Part shown: in pieces, positions 7,600-14,948 of the stretch
Numbering within the stretch: position 1 is the first letter of the stretch
How the letters are laid out: each line of letters starts with the position of its first letter
DNA from: Thermoplasmata archaeon
Lineage (GTDB): Archaea > Thermoplasmatota > Thermoplasmata > Thermoplasmatales > Thermoplasmataceae
DNA length: 21,687 bases
Assembly (NCBI GenBank): GCA_021793945.1
Contig: JAJYRT010000016.1
Coordinates: forward strand, 1 to 21,687
Direction: 5' to 3'
Translations under genes and position numbers: made by a program
Notes under the pieces: generated by a model
Seen by the model: the letters and a program-made list of their open reading frames with translations, nothing else
Database searches by the model: none
What the model was told of the DNA's origin: nothing

Positions 7600-7612
7600 T
7601 GTTTATTATATG
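7600..7612 (+). promoter_or_regulatory. Possible upstream TATA-like box of the oxidase operon
   Basis: tgtttattatatg fits the archaeal TATA consensus, but it would start transcription near 7632 and give a leader of about 65 nt. It may be a second, regulated promoter or simply AT-rich sequence. Confidence 0.25.
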
Positions 7613-7669
7613 TGAACGTAGTTAAAATCAGCTTCCACGAGCGATCTGAAAGTTGCTGAATCGAAAAAA

Positions 7670-7678
7670 CTTAAATAA
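7670..7678 (+). promoter_or_regulatory. BRE/TATA promoter of the oxidase operon
   Basis: cttaaataa preceded directly by the purine-rich cgaaaaaa, a good BRE-plus-TATA arrangement. It is centred 25 nt before the ATG at 7699, which favours that start and a leaderless mRNA. Confidence 0.6.
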
Positions 7679-7698
7679 AGTAGGTGTATCACAATCCC

Positions 7699-7947
7699 AT
7701 GGATGAGAAAGTTTCTAAAATTCTCATTTTCTTCATCGTCTCTGTTGTGATAGGCATAATCAGCGATCTACTTCTAGCATATGCTTTCACATCATTTTTC
7801 GGTGGCAATCCGGGCTCGCAGACAGCAACAATTGCCGCGCCATATATGGCGACGGGTATTGCCAGCGGGGCCTTCACAATACTCTTGCTGCTTTATCCTG
7901 TTTTTAAGAAAGCGGATCGATCACATGACTGGGAGGATTTTCGATGA
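7699..7947 (+). CDS. Small two-helix membrane protein, first gene of the oxidase operon
   Basis: An 82-aa protein (MDEKVSKILIFF...) with two hydrophobic helices, about residues 7-32 and 44-63, joined by a loop with GGNPGSQT, and a charged C-terminal tail (KKADRSHDWEDFR). An in-frame GTG lies 5 codons upstream, but the TATA-like box at 7670-7678 points to the ATG. Its stop overlaps the CuA subunit start by 4 nt (ATGA), so it is translationally coupled to the oxidase. By position and size it may be a small accessory subunit, comparable to the single- or two-helix subunits found with B-type oxidases, but the sequence itself does not show this. Confidence 0.78.
   Translation: MDEKVSKILIFFIVSVVIGIISDLLLAYAFTSFFGGNPGSQTATIAAPYMATGIASGAFTILLLLYPVFKKADRSHDWEDFR
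7931..7937 (+). promoter_or_regulatory. Shine-Dalgarno of the CuA subunit gene
   Basis: gggagga, 6 nt before ATG 7944, inside the end of the preceding gene. It contrasts with the leaderless first gene of the operon. Confidence 0.7.
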
Positions 7948-8408
7948 ATAAGAAGACAAAGGTAGAACTTATGTGGATACTGGGAGTTATAGCAGTCCTC
8001 GCTGTTTCCATGGTCTGGAATATCATGCTTGTGGACAATCAGTCAGCTGAGATCGCGCAGGCAGATACTGGTAAAATACCCACTGGGCCATACGTCATAG
8101 ACGTTGTTGGAAGACAGTGGGACTGGGCGTTCACAAACTACACGGGGAACACTACCTATGATGCTTTCACCGTACAGGTAAACCATACCTATACTCTGGT
8201 AATAACGTCGGAGCCCAACCCTGGTTCCACTGCTGTGATTCATTCGCTTCTCATACCGCAGATGGGGTTGCAATCTTACGCAGTGCCGGGGCAGACTAAT
8301 GAAATACAGTTCACTCCTACGCATGTTGGGTCGTATTATTTCGTGTGCGTTGAATACTGCGGTGAATACCACTACACAATGCGGGGATATATGACGGTGG
8401 TGAACTGA
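7944..8408 (+). CDS. coxB: Heme-copper oxidase subunit II (CuA protein)
   Basis: A 154-aa protein with one N-terminal anchor helix (about 9-30) and a cupredoxin domain outside the membrane. The dinuclear CuA site is complete: H100, C135, E137, C139, H143 and M146 (CVEYCGEYHYTM). It therefore takes electrons from a one-electron carrier rather than directly from quinol. The short form with a single helix resembles subunit II of ba3-type oxidases (about 135-168 residues) rather than the two-helix mitochondrial type. VVGRQWDWAF (54-63) corresponds to the aromatic patch through which donors usually pass electrons to CuA. Several N-glycosylation sequons (NYT, NTT, NHT) fit an exposed domain. It overlaps the preceding gene by 4 nt and subunit I by 1 nt. 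Confidence 0.95.
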   Translation: MNKKTKVELMWILGVIAVLAVSMVWNIMLVDNQSAEIAQADTGKIPTGPYVIDVVGRQWDWAFTNYTGNTTYDAFTVQVNHTYTLVITSEPNPGSTAVIHSLLIPQMGLQSYAVPGQTNEIQFTPTHVGSYYFVCVEYCGEYHYTMRGYMTVVN

Positions 8409-10087
8409 TGGCACTCTACGTTACGCTTCTCGAATATTCCATCGCCATGTCCCTTGTAGGAGTCGTGGCGTTTTTCATTTACTATTTATATAGTTCCAGA
8501 AGAGATGCCCTGGCGGAGGATGCTGAGAGCCACGACTACATCGACCCAGCCTCATACGCCCGGGATCAGCTGAAGACAAAGCAGAGGTTTGCGGACTGGT
8601 CAATCTTCCTGTACAATGACTCTAAAAGCATAGGACTCAGGTTTATTTTCACAAGCTTGCTCTTCTTCTTTATAGCTGGCGCTTTCGGGATACTCCTCAG
8701 GGTGAGCCTTACAGTCCCCACTCCATCTGTCCTCAGCCCGGATCAGTACGACATAGTGCTGACACAGCATGCAACATTGATGCTATACATGTGGGCCATG
8801 GGAATCACTGTTGGCCTGGCCTATTATCTCCTGCCAACTGCCATAAAAGTCAGGCGGGACAACATGGGCAGCTATTCTTCCTTTGCATACTGGATATGGC
8901 TTCTGGGTGGAATATTCATAGTTCTCTCCAGATCTTCCACACGCTGGTATTTCTATCCACCTCTAGCACTGCAGGGTACGCTCAGCGGAGCTGGAGCTGA
9001 TAATTGGCTTGCCATCATAGGTCTGGAAATGATCTTTGTTGCCATAATGATCATATGTATTGTTGTAATACGCATGATACTCATGGACAGGTCAGAGTCT
9101 GTAAAGCTTGGAAACATGTCCATTTACGCATGGTCCGTCCTCTTTACCATGATACTCGCCGTGCTTTCTGCAGGACCTGTTATGATAGCACTGGGTATGC
9201 TGTTCTATGATTTCTTCAACCCCATATTCTTCACAGCATCCTCCGGGAACGTGCTCCTGTTTACAATTCTTTTCTGGTTCTGGGGACATCCAATAGTCTA
9301 TATCCCCGTCATCCCATTTTTTGGTCTCATATATGAAATGATGCCCACATTCACGGGCAACAAGGTGTACAGCTACAGTTCCGCAGTCTTTGGCCTTGGG
9401 CTGCTTCTTGTCCTGAGCATGCTCGTCTGGGGACATCATCTCATGAACTCCGGATTAGGTGTTGCGTGGGATCTGTTTTTCAGCACCGCATCTTTCTTCA
9501 TAGTAATACCCTCCGCAATTACGGTATTCAATTACATAGCAACTATGTGGACTGCCCCACGGATAAGAATGACTACGCCGATGCTTTTCATTATAAACGG
9601 GATAATAGATTTCATAATTGGTGGTATCACCGGAGTTATGCAGAGCAATGTTGGAGTCAACGAGTTAGTTCATGGGACTTACTGGGTTACCGGACATTTC
9701 CATTTCATATTCCTTGGAGTGACAACCGGAGTAGCATTCGCCGCCTTTTACGTGCTGTTTCCAACCTTCACCAGGGGGAGAAAATACAATGAGAGGCTTG
9801 CCGGATGGCATTTTGCGCTTACCGCAATCGGATCATTCCTTATGTCAGTCGCGTGGACCACCGGAGGATTTCTTGGTATGCCCAGGGCAGTTGATGGATA
9901 CTTCCCATTCTTCCAGCCTTTCCAGGACACGGCAATCCTTGGAGGACTGATTATAGGGATTGGACAGCTGATATTCCTTTACAACATCGCAAGCAGCTGG
10001 CTCAAGGCCCCATCTACCGACACTTCAAATATTCTTGAACCGGATTTCCCGGAACCGTCCGGCAGCGCTGTTTCAGGAGGCAGGTAA
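8408..10087 (+). CDS. coxA: Heme-copper oxidase subunit I, probably B-type
   Basis: A 559-aa polytopic protein, the site of oxygen reduction. All metal ligands are visible: low-spin heme H121 (LTQHATLM) and H432; high-spin heme H430 (TGHFHF); CuB ligands H294, H343 and H344 (WGHPIVY, WGHHLMN); Tyr298 of HPIVY is the Tyr cross-linked to a CuB His. The channel motif is GHPIVY, without the Glu of the A1 family's GHPEVY, so the D-channel exit is absent and a ba3-like B-type classification with one K-type channel fits. An extra N-terminal helix (about 8-28) and a charged linker (31-60) precede the usual first helix. A GGTGGTGA Shine-Dalgarno lies just before the ATG, which overlaps the coxB stop by 1 nt. 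No subunit III gene is nearby. Confidence 0.96.
   Translation: MALYVTLLEYSIAMSLVGVVAFFIYYLYSSRRDALAEDAESHDYIDPASYARDQLKTKQRFADWSIFLYNDSKSIGLRFIFTSLLFFFIAGAFGILLRVSLTVPTPSVLSPDQYDIVLTQHATLMLYMWAMGITVGLAYYLLPTAIKVRRDNMGSYSSFAYWIWLLGGIFIVLSRSSTRWYFYPPLALQGTLSGAGADNWLAIIGLEMIFVAIMIICIVVIRMILMDRSESVKLGNMSIYAWSVLFTMILAVLSAGPVMIALGMLFYDFFNPIFFTASSGNVLLFTILFWFWGHPIVYIPVIPFFGLIYEMMPTFTGNKVYSYSSAVFGLGLLLVLSMLVWGHHLMNSGLGVAWDLFFSTASFFIVIPSAITVFNYIATMWTAPRIRMTTPMLFIINGIIDFIIGGITGVMQSNVGVNELVHGTYWVTGHFHFIFLGVTTGVAFAAFYVLFPTFTRGRKYNERLAGWHFALTAIGSFLMSVAWTTGGFLGMPRAVDGYFPFFQPFQDTAILGGLIIGIGQLIFLYNIASSWLKAPSTDTSNILEPDFPEPSGSAVSGGR
10075..10080 (+). promoter_or_regulatory. Shine-Dalgarno of the blue copper protein gene
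   Basis: aggagg, 8 nt before ATG 10089, within the last codons of subunit I. It decides this start over the in-frame upstream codons from 10035, which lie inside subunit I. Confidence 0.75.
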
Positions 10088-10088
10088 T

Positions 10089-10784
10089 ATGGATGGAAGT
10101 AAGGGCGGTGTAGCTTTCGCAGTTATTGTTGTTCTGTCTATTGCCGTTGCGGTCGGATTCGTCATAAGCCCGCAACCGACTTCAGTGCTTTCGCAGGTCA
10201 TCCCTCCAAATCCGGCATACACAAATAGCACTACACTCTATGCTAACGCAGCTGGCTGGGACACTCCTACACAATACGGAAACCCTGGTCTCCCGGTGAA
10301 TCCTACCCTCAATTACACAGTGGGAACAGTTGTGACATTTACAGTTATTGAAACCGACTCCCTGCCTCACAATCTTTACATAGCGAAGGGAACCAGCGAA
10401 AACCTTGCCGCATATTATTCTGTCATCGGGGCCATAAACCCTATTCCGGGATCGAAGTACACGGGTGAGTGGTACGCCCAGACGCCTGGAGTTTATACTT
10501 ACTGGTGTCAGGTTCACCCAACTACCATGGTTGGCACGATAAATGTGTTGCCTGCAAATTCAACATCCATCAGCAACAACGTGGTAAAAAGCACTGAGCT
10601 GGCACCCTTGGGTATCCATTTACCTGCGACCCATGCAGCCTTAAGCCATGCAGCCGTTATGCAGAATGTGTTTGCCACCATAACTCATATCCCTCTCAAC
10701 CTGAAGAATTGCCCATGCCTTGCTGATGAACCCGTAATCAGCTGGACTCCTGTGGAGCAGATGGCCGCATGGATGAGGCTTTGA
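10089..10784 (+). CDS. Membrane-anchored blue copper protein (sulfocyanin/plastocyanin-like)
   Basis: A 231-aa protein with an N-terminal hydrophobic segment (about 8-27), probably an uncleaved anchor, then a cupredoxin domain to about residue 155. Type 1 copper ligands are visible: H94 (SLPHNL), C140, H143 and M147 (YWCQVHPTTM). Directly following subunit I by 1 nt, and with no cytochrome c in sight, it is the likely electron donor to CuA, the role proposed for sulfocyanin-type proteins in acidophilic archaea. Sequons NST and NYT fit an exposed protein. The last ~70 residues (about 160-231) are unusual: beyond the cupredoxin fold, with H177, H182, H187, H200 and a CPC pair (C208, C210). This tail may bind metal, but I do not recognise it. 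Confidence 0.9.
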   Translation: MDGSKGGVAFAVIVVLSIAVAVGFVISPQPTSVLSQVIPPNPAYTNSTTLYANAAGWDTPTQYGNPGLPVNPTLNYTVGTVVTFTVIETDSLPHNLYIAKGTSENLAAYYSVIGAINPIPGSKYTGEWYAQTPGVYTYWCQVHPTTMVGTINVLPANSTSISNNVVKSTELAPLGIHLPATHAALSHAAVMQNVFATITHIPLNLKNCPCLADEPVISWTPVEQMAAWMRL

Positions 10785-10872
10785 GTGTAGCAGCAATGAC
10801 TTGTGACTTCAGCTTAAAGATTCGTCCGCTCAATATATTATCCGGATAAGGTGATAACGCCTGAAAGTCAGC

Positions 10873-10884
10873 AAAGTTAAATTC
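10873..10884 (+). promoter_or_regulatory. Possible TATA-like box of ctaB
   Basis: aaagttaaattc, centred about 38 nt before ATG 10917 in the 132-bp gap after the blue copper gene. A GGTGG (10908-10912) 4 nt before the ATG could be the Shine-Dalgarno of a short leader. ctaB may also be read through from the oxidase operon. Confidence 0.3.
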
Positions 10885-10916
10885 ACGATGGAAATGAAGG
10901 TTCACATGGTGGCTGG

Positions 10917-11777
10917 ATGAGCGTAAATAATTTCATGAAAATCACCAAGGCCGAAATAACAATACTGATAGACGTTGTTGCGGTCACTGGTTTCCTTGTA
11001 GCTCCTCTTGCCAGAGCCCACCTTATTTTGCTGATACCTCTTCTCATTTCGGGTACGTTAGCCTCTATGTCCGCTTCCCTGTTCAACAACATTTATGACG
11101 TTGACATAGATGGCAAGATGAAACGAACATCATCGCGCAGTGCCATAATTAACGCAGGAAACAGGAAATTTTATTCAGTTCTTGCTGCATTGATGCTACT
11201 CGTTTCAATGCCTGTGGCATTCATTTTCCTCAATTTAATTACAATGGTTTTCATCCTTGCAGGTTTCCTGAGCTATGTCTTTCTCTATACCATCATTCTC
11301 AAGCGAAGGACAACATGGAACATAGTAATAGGCGGCATTGCCGGTAGTTTTCCTGCACTGGCAGGTTGGGCTGCGGAAACTGGATCCGTATCACTTACCT
11401 CACTTTTCGTGGCATTCCTGGTATTCATGTGGACTCCTACACATTTCTGGAGCCTAGCAGCAGGTAATACTGAAGATTATAGGGCGGCAGGTGTCCCTAT
11501 GCTTCCTGCAGTCGTTGGCATAAGGAAGGGCGCGCAATGGATACTTGCAAATACAATCATACTTATCGCATATTCGATGATTCCGTTGTTCGTACCATCA
11601 ATTCATCTTGGCTTTTTCTATATTCCCATAGCAGCTGCAATGGACACGATAATGCTTTATTTCGTGGCATCGTCAATGGCAAGGAACTATTCCCTTGAGG
11701 GTTTCAAGAAAGCCTTTCATGCGTCCAATTTCTATCTGCTGGCGTTGCTTATAGCTATCTGGATTGCTTTCATATGA
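10917..11777 (+). CDS. ctaB: Protoheme IX farnesyltransferase (heme O synthase)
   Basis: A 286-aa UbiA-superfamily membrane prenyltransferase that adds the farnesyl tail to heme B, giving heme O for the oxidase. The prenyl-diphosphate site NxxxDxxxD is intact (N57, D61, D65 in NNIYDVDIDGKMKRT). Other heme O synthase signatures are LKRRTTWNIVIGGIAGSFPALAGW (about 138-161, with Arg/Thr) and TEDYRAAGVPMLPAVVG (about 184-200). About nine hydrophobic helices and a normal length. Heme A synthase (CtaA) is not in the window, so the oxidase may use heme O or A made elsewhere. The stop overlaps the next gene by 4 nt, coupling it to the unknown 486-aa membrane protein. Confidence 0.93.
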   Translation: MSVNNFMKITKAEITILIDVVAVTGFLVAPLARAHLILLIPLLISGTLASMSASLFNNIYDVDIDGKMKRTSSRSAIINAGNRKFYSVLAALMLLVSMPVAFIFLNLITMVFILAGFLSYVFLYTIILKRRTTWNIVIGGIAGSFPALAGWAAETGSVSLTSLFVAFLVFMWTPTHFWSLAAGNTEDYRAAGVPMLPAVVGIRKGAQWILANTIILIAYSMIPLFVPSIHLGFFYIPIAAAMDTIMLYFVASSMARNYSLEGFKKAFHASNFYLLALLIAIWIAFI

Positions 11778-13234
11778 AGACACGAAGCGATGTACTTGCC
11801 CTTTCAATTCTTTCACTTGTTTCCACCGTCACTTTCCTTGAATTCGGGTTACTCTCAAAGGCCATCTTCTACGAGAGTTCCGTAATGGTTGAATCTATCG
11901 TAATATTCCTGCCAGCTATAATTCTACCATTCATCCTGTCAATCGATAACCATGGAATAAGAACACTGCAATTTTACCTCTCACTCGTTGTGGTATCATA
12001 TTATGTGTTCTTTCTCATCTCTGCGATCTGGGTTCCCAACATCATTATCTTTCCCCTAATTTCGCTGACGATCAATGGCTACATCTTTGCCAGGCATTTC
12101 TATTCCGGGAAAATCTCTGTTTATAAACTGGCGGTATTCTATTCAGTGGTATTTATAATGTTCTACCTTTCCGGCCTTATGAGATTCTATTTCTCTCCTA
12201 CTCTTTCGCCTCCAGTTTACGTGGGTTCCATATACGATGATGAGAGCCCTGCAGGCGTACCTCCCTTTTTTGCCGGAGCTTTGGTTGCATATACCCGCCT
12301 CTTTGTACTTACCCTGAGCTACCAGGCTCTACTCCTCTTCACGGGACTTGCATCCATCCTTACAGAAAACTATACACTAATTTTCAGGCACGTAAGGAAT
12401 AATGCTGCAGGAAGCAGTGTGAGCGGCTCTCTCACCGGTGCGCTATCAATCCTCAGCTGCCAGTGCGAAGGCATAACCGCAGCCTTTCCGACAGCAGTCA
12501 CATTGCTCCTCAGCGTAGCTATAATTCCTCTTATACTTGAGAGCATGGTGCTTCTGGCCCTCACAAACACTTTCCTCTTTTTTTTCTATATACGAGGCAG
12601 GAGAATAAGGCTCATTCGCATCGGAAAACTTTTTCACCGAAATGTGTTGGCGTACCTGATTTCCACTATATTCCTGATCTCCGTTCCATTCATCGAGACT
12701 TTTGGCATATACCTGGGACTTGTCAAGAATCTTTTTTTCTTTGTCTCCATCGACATGGTCATGTTCATTGAGGGTATTGTCCTGGCACTGATAATTTCAA
12801 GGATCATACACTTCTCCAGTATTTCCCGCCCTCTTCTCGTAGGGTTGACTGCATTGTCCTTTGGAATGATGTTCGCGTGGTTTATACCGGCCTTCACAGT
12901 CCACGCCTACAGCTATTATTACTGGTTTGCCCTCATGACAATGACGTCAGTTCTATCGGGCATTATCACAGGCTATGTTTATGAAACAATGCAGCCCAAG
13001 GGAAAGCAGGTGTACATGGAGTTCATAACCATGATGTTCAGCATGTTTGCAATCGTACTTTTCTACGTGACAATCGTGGATGACCTGGTACTGTGGAAGG
13101 GACTTGCAGGACTGACCGGGCAGGCGACACTGAGCATAGCGATATGGGTAGTCGCGCTCCCCGTAATGTGGATCGCAACAAATGTAAGCCTGAACTCATA
13201 TGGAGTTGACAATGATCCGGCAGCCGTGGTTTAG
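11774..13234 (+). CDS. Polytopic membrane protein of unknown function with a Cys-x-Cys-Glu motif
   Basis: A 486-aa protein with roughly 12-13 hydrophobic helices and no family I recognise. The most notable stretch is GSLTGALSILSCQCEGITAA and onward (218-240): C229, C231 and E232 in a glycine- and serine-lined helix near mid-protein, resembling a metal- or thiol-binding site within or at the edge of the membrane. H106-H108 region (FARHFY) and H206 (FRHV) are further possible ligands. It overlaps ctaB by 4 nt (ATGA) and overlaps the following CPBP-like gene, so all three are one translation-coupled unit. Context suggests assembly, copper delivery or heme handling for the oxidase (inference). 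The cysteines might equally be structural. Confidence 0.8.
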   Translation: MKTRSDVLALSILSLVSTVTFLEFGLLSKAIFYESSVMVESIVIFLPAIILPFILSIDNHGIRTLQFYLSLVVVSYYVFFLISAIWVPNIIIFPLISLTINGYIFARHFYSGKISVYKLAVFYSVVFIMFYLSGLMRFYFSPTLSPPVYVGSIYDDESPAGVPPFFAGALVAYTRLFVLTLSYQALLLFTGLASILTENYTLIFRHVRNNAAGSSVSGSLTGALSILSCQCEGITAAFPTAVTLLLSVAIIPLILESMVLLALTNTFLFFFYIRGRRIRLIRIGKLFHRNVLAYLISTIFLISVPFIETFGIYLGLVKNLFFFVSIDMVMFIEGIVLALIISRIIHFSSISRPLLVGLTALSFGMMFAWFIPAFTVHAYSYYYWFALMTMTSVLSGIITGYVYETMQPKGKQVYMEFITMMFSMFAIVLFYVTIVDDLVLWKGLAGLTGQATLSIAIWVVALPVMWIATNVSLNSYGVDNDPAAVV

Positions 13235-13838
13235 ATACGCATTATTTATAGCCTTTGAGGCGGTCATTTTTTCCCTGTTTTTTGGTACTTATCTGCTGGG
13301 GATTCCGTTCCTGTATTACCTGTATCTTGCCCTGACCCCTCTATTCATGTTCATACTTATCTACTTGCGCGGAAATTTGCGGGAAAATCTCAGCAAGCTA
13401 ATGCTGTCCAGGGACATAATAATATTTTTTGTAGCAATTTCGGCATGGTTTTACATATATGCAGTGTACAGGGCAGGGACATCATATCTTGAAGTTGTTC
13501 TGTATGCACCCGTCCTCCTGGAGGAAATCAACTTCAGGTATGTGATGATAAATTATCTTGCTCCGATTGCCCGGGGCGGAATTGCGGTAATATTGCAAGC
13601 GTTGCTTTATATGTCCTTCTATTCTGCAGTGCTGATAGCTTCTCCCGGTGGTTACCCCGGTATTTTTGCCGAATTTTTCCTGATCGACATGTTCTCAATC
13701 GGGTTGATCTACGGGTCAATCTACTTCCTGAGGAAGAACATCTACATCGACATGGTTATCCATTTCACCCTCTGGGCCATGATACCGTTCACACCAGCGT
13801 GGCTTATTTGGCTTCCCTACAGCATGGCACCGGCTTGA
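13212..13838 (+). CDS. CPBP (CAAX protease/bacteriocin-immunity) family-like membrane protein, degenerate active site
   Basis: A 208-aa protein with about six hydrophobic helices. LLEEINFRYVM (E104, E105, R109) matches motif 1 (EExxxR) of the CPBP/Rce1-like family of membrane glutamate proteases. Motif 2 (FxxxH) has no histidine at the expected place (QALLYMSFYSAV, 129-140). Motif 3 keeps H184 but has Trp where Asn or Asp is usual (HFTLW). It may thus be an inactive or divergent member. I chose ATG 13212, with GGAG at 13202-13205 six nt upstream; an in-frame ATG at 13200 is possible. It overlaps the 486-aa gene by 23 nt at its start and the convergent thioesterase gene by 22 nt at its end. 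Confidence 0.75.
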   Translation: MIRQPWFRYALFIAFEAVIFSLFFGTYLLGIPFLYYLYLALTPLFMFILIYLRGNLRENLSKLMLSRDIIIFFVAISAWFYIYAVYRAGTSYLEVVLYAPVLLEEINFRYVMINYLAPIARGGIAVILQALLYMSFYSAVLIASPGGYPGIFAEFFLIDMFSIGLIYGSIYFLRKNIYIDMVIHFTLWAMIPFTPAWLIWLPYSMAPA

Positions 13839-14227
13839 TCATCAGATATTGACCTTATGGCATCCGGGACTTTTTCCTTCCTTCCACCCTTGAGGAAAAC
13901 GGCAATGGTCTTCCCGTTGCAGTATACATCCCCTGTATCTTTTTCATAGATTATGTGTTCAAAGGTAACGCTTGTGTTCCCGGTCCTGGTTATATAAGTC
14001 TCCAGAACAGGCATGGAAAAGAGAGTTATGGCCCTGCGGTAATCTATTTCAGCCCGGGCAATGACGAAATTGATCTCATCTATATTTTTAAGCATGTCGT
14101 ACTTCTTCAGCAGATCTATTCTTCCAAGCTCAAAATAGGTCAGGTATACAGCGTTGTTAGCATGTCCAAGTGTATCCATGTCACCGTACCTGATTTGCAA
14201 ATTCACGACGGATTTATGTGCCGGCAT
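13817..14227 (-). CDS. Acyl-CoA thioesterase, hot-dog fold (4HBT/FadM-like)
   Basis: A 136-aa hot-dog protein. The N-terminal signature IRYGDMDTLGHANNAVYLTYFE (12-33), with D16, D18, H22, N24/N25 and E33, is that of the 4-hydroxybenzoyl-CoA/FadM/YbgC thioesterases, where the Asp in the first position is catalytic. It should hydrolyse an acyl-CoA; chain length and role cannot be read from sequence. In archaea without fatty-acid membranes, substrates could be branched or short-chain acyl-CoAs. Its start overlaps the end of the alpha/beta-hydrolase-like gene by 14 nt, so the two are coupled. The 3' end overlaps the convergent CPBP-like gene by 22 nt. Confidence 0.9.
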   Translation of the reverse strand: MPAHKSVVNLQIRYGDMDTLGHANNAVYLTYFELGRIDLLKKYDMLKNIDEINFVIARAEIDYRRAITLFSMPVLETYITRTGNTSVTFEHIIYEKDTGDVYCNGKTIAVFLKGGRKEKVPDAIRSISDDQAGAML

Positions 14228-14813
14228 GATCTATGTAATCATCAAGAAGGCTAATAAATTGTGACGGACGACGAATGTAAATGTCACTGGCTATGCCCCC
14301 CAGCTTTATCAAGCGGGAACCAGCGGTAAGGTCGTGGTACCTGAACATCGTTCTTTCCTCCTCAATGCCATCGCTTCGGGAATATGCATACAATACTGGA
14401 ACAGATACCCTGTACAGGACAGAATAAATTTCCTCAACACTTTCCGGTGAAATGACGATAGCGCCGCTGATCCACGGTGATGAACCTGCTGCACAATACA
14501 CAGAAGCTGCCCCGGCCAGTCCGGACCCTACCATAATGGGGGTTTTAACAGACTCCCTGGAGCATATCTGCGATGCGGATTCCGCGAGTTGTTGTAATGA
14601 TATACTTCCGTTTCCAGCGTATCTATAGATTGCCAGGATGAGGGTAATGTCTTCCTGTTCGGCCTTCCGCAATATCTCGAATTTGCCCGGATCCGCAGAT
14701 CCAGTACTACCATTGTGTATGATGAATACATTACGCTTGCTGCTCGGGTTGTCCGACACAAAGTAATCTATTTCAAGCTTTTCAGACTGGAAAGTATTGT
14801 CCCTTAAAGGCAT
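14214..14813 (-). CDS. Alpha/beta-hydrolase-like protein lacking the catalytic serine
   Basis: A 199-aa protein whose strand/loop order suggests a small alpha/beta hydrolase: NVFIIHNGSTG (28-38, oxyanion-loop-like), TPIMVGSGLAGAASVY (91-106, nucleophile-elbow-like) and VPVLYAYSRSDGIEEE (138-153, acid loop with D148). At the elbow the nucleophile position is Gly98 (GSGLAG instead of GHSLGG), and the C-terminal GGIASDIYI (172-180) lacks the usual His. It is therefore probably not a serine hydrolase, or Ser97 has taken over. The start at ATG 14813 is favoured by a TATA-like box 25 nt upstream; a TTG precedes it by one codon. It overlaps the thioesterase start by 14 nt, implying joint function. 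Confidence 0.72.
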   Translation of the reverse strand: MPLRDNTFQSEKLEIDYFVSDNPSSKRNVFIIHNGSTGSADPGKFEILRKAEQEDITLILAIYRYAGNGSISLQQLAESASQICSRESVKTPIMVGSGLAGAASVYCAAGSSPWISGAIVISPESVEEIYSVLYRVSVPVLYAYSRSDGIEEERTMFRYHDLTAGSRLIKLGGIASDIYIRRPSQFISLLDDYIDHAGT

Positions 14814-14832
14814 CAAGACAGCATTTCATCTT

Positions 14833-14842
14833 CATTAAAATC
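14833..14842 (-). promoter_or_regulatory. TATA-like box of the hydrolase-like/thioesterase pair
   Basis: Reads gattttaatg on the minus strand, centred 25 nt before ATG 14813. This supports that ATG and a leaderless mRNA. Confidence 0.5.
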
Positions 14843-14948
14843 GTTAGCGGCCTGTTTACCATGAACGCATGGGGACAACTGCTGCGTCTATATGGTCTGT
14901 TATGAATTTCAGAAAATAGTTATGCGATCCAGCCATGCCTTAGGTGTA

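Noticed and set aside
7462..7698. Possible small RNA or tRNA in the divergent region
   Set aside because: No cloverleaf or tRNA consensus found; only short hairpins that could occur by chance.
9092..9439. 115-codon open frame antisense to oxidase subunit I
   Set aside because: It covers the conserved metal-ligand region of subunit I; the translation is low-complexity charged sequence typical of shadows.
13200..13211. ATG 13200 as start of the CPBP-like protein
   Set aside because: The GGAG at 13202-13205 lies after this ATG and is well spaced for ATG 13212.
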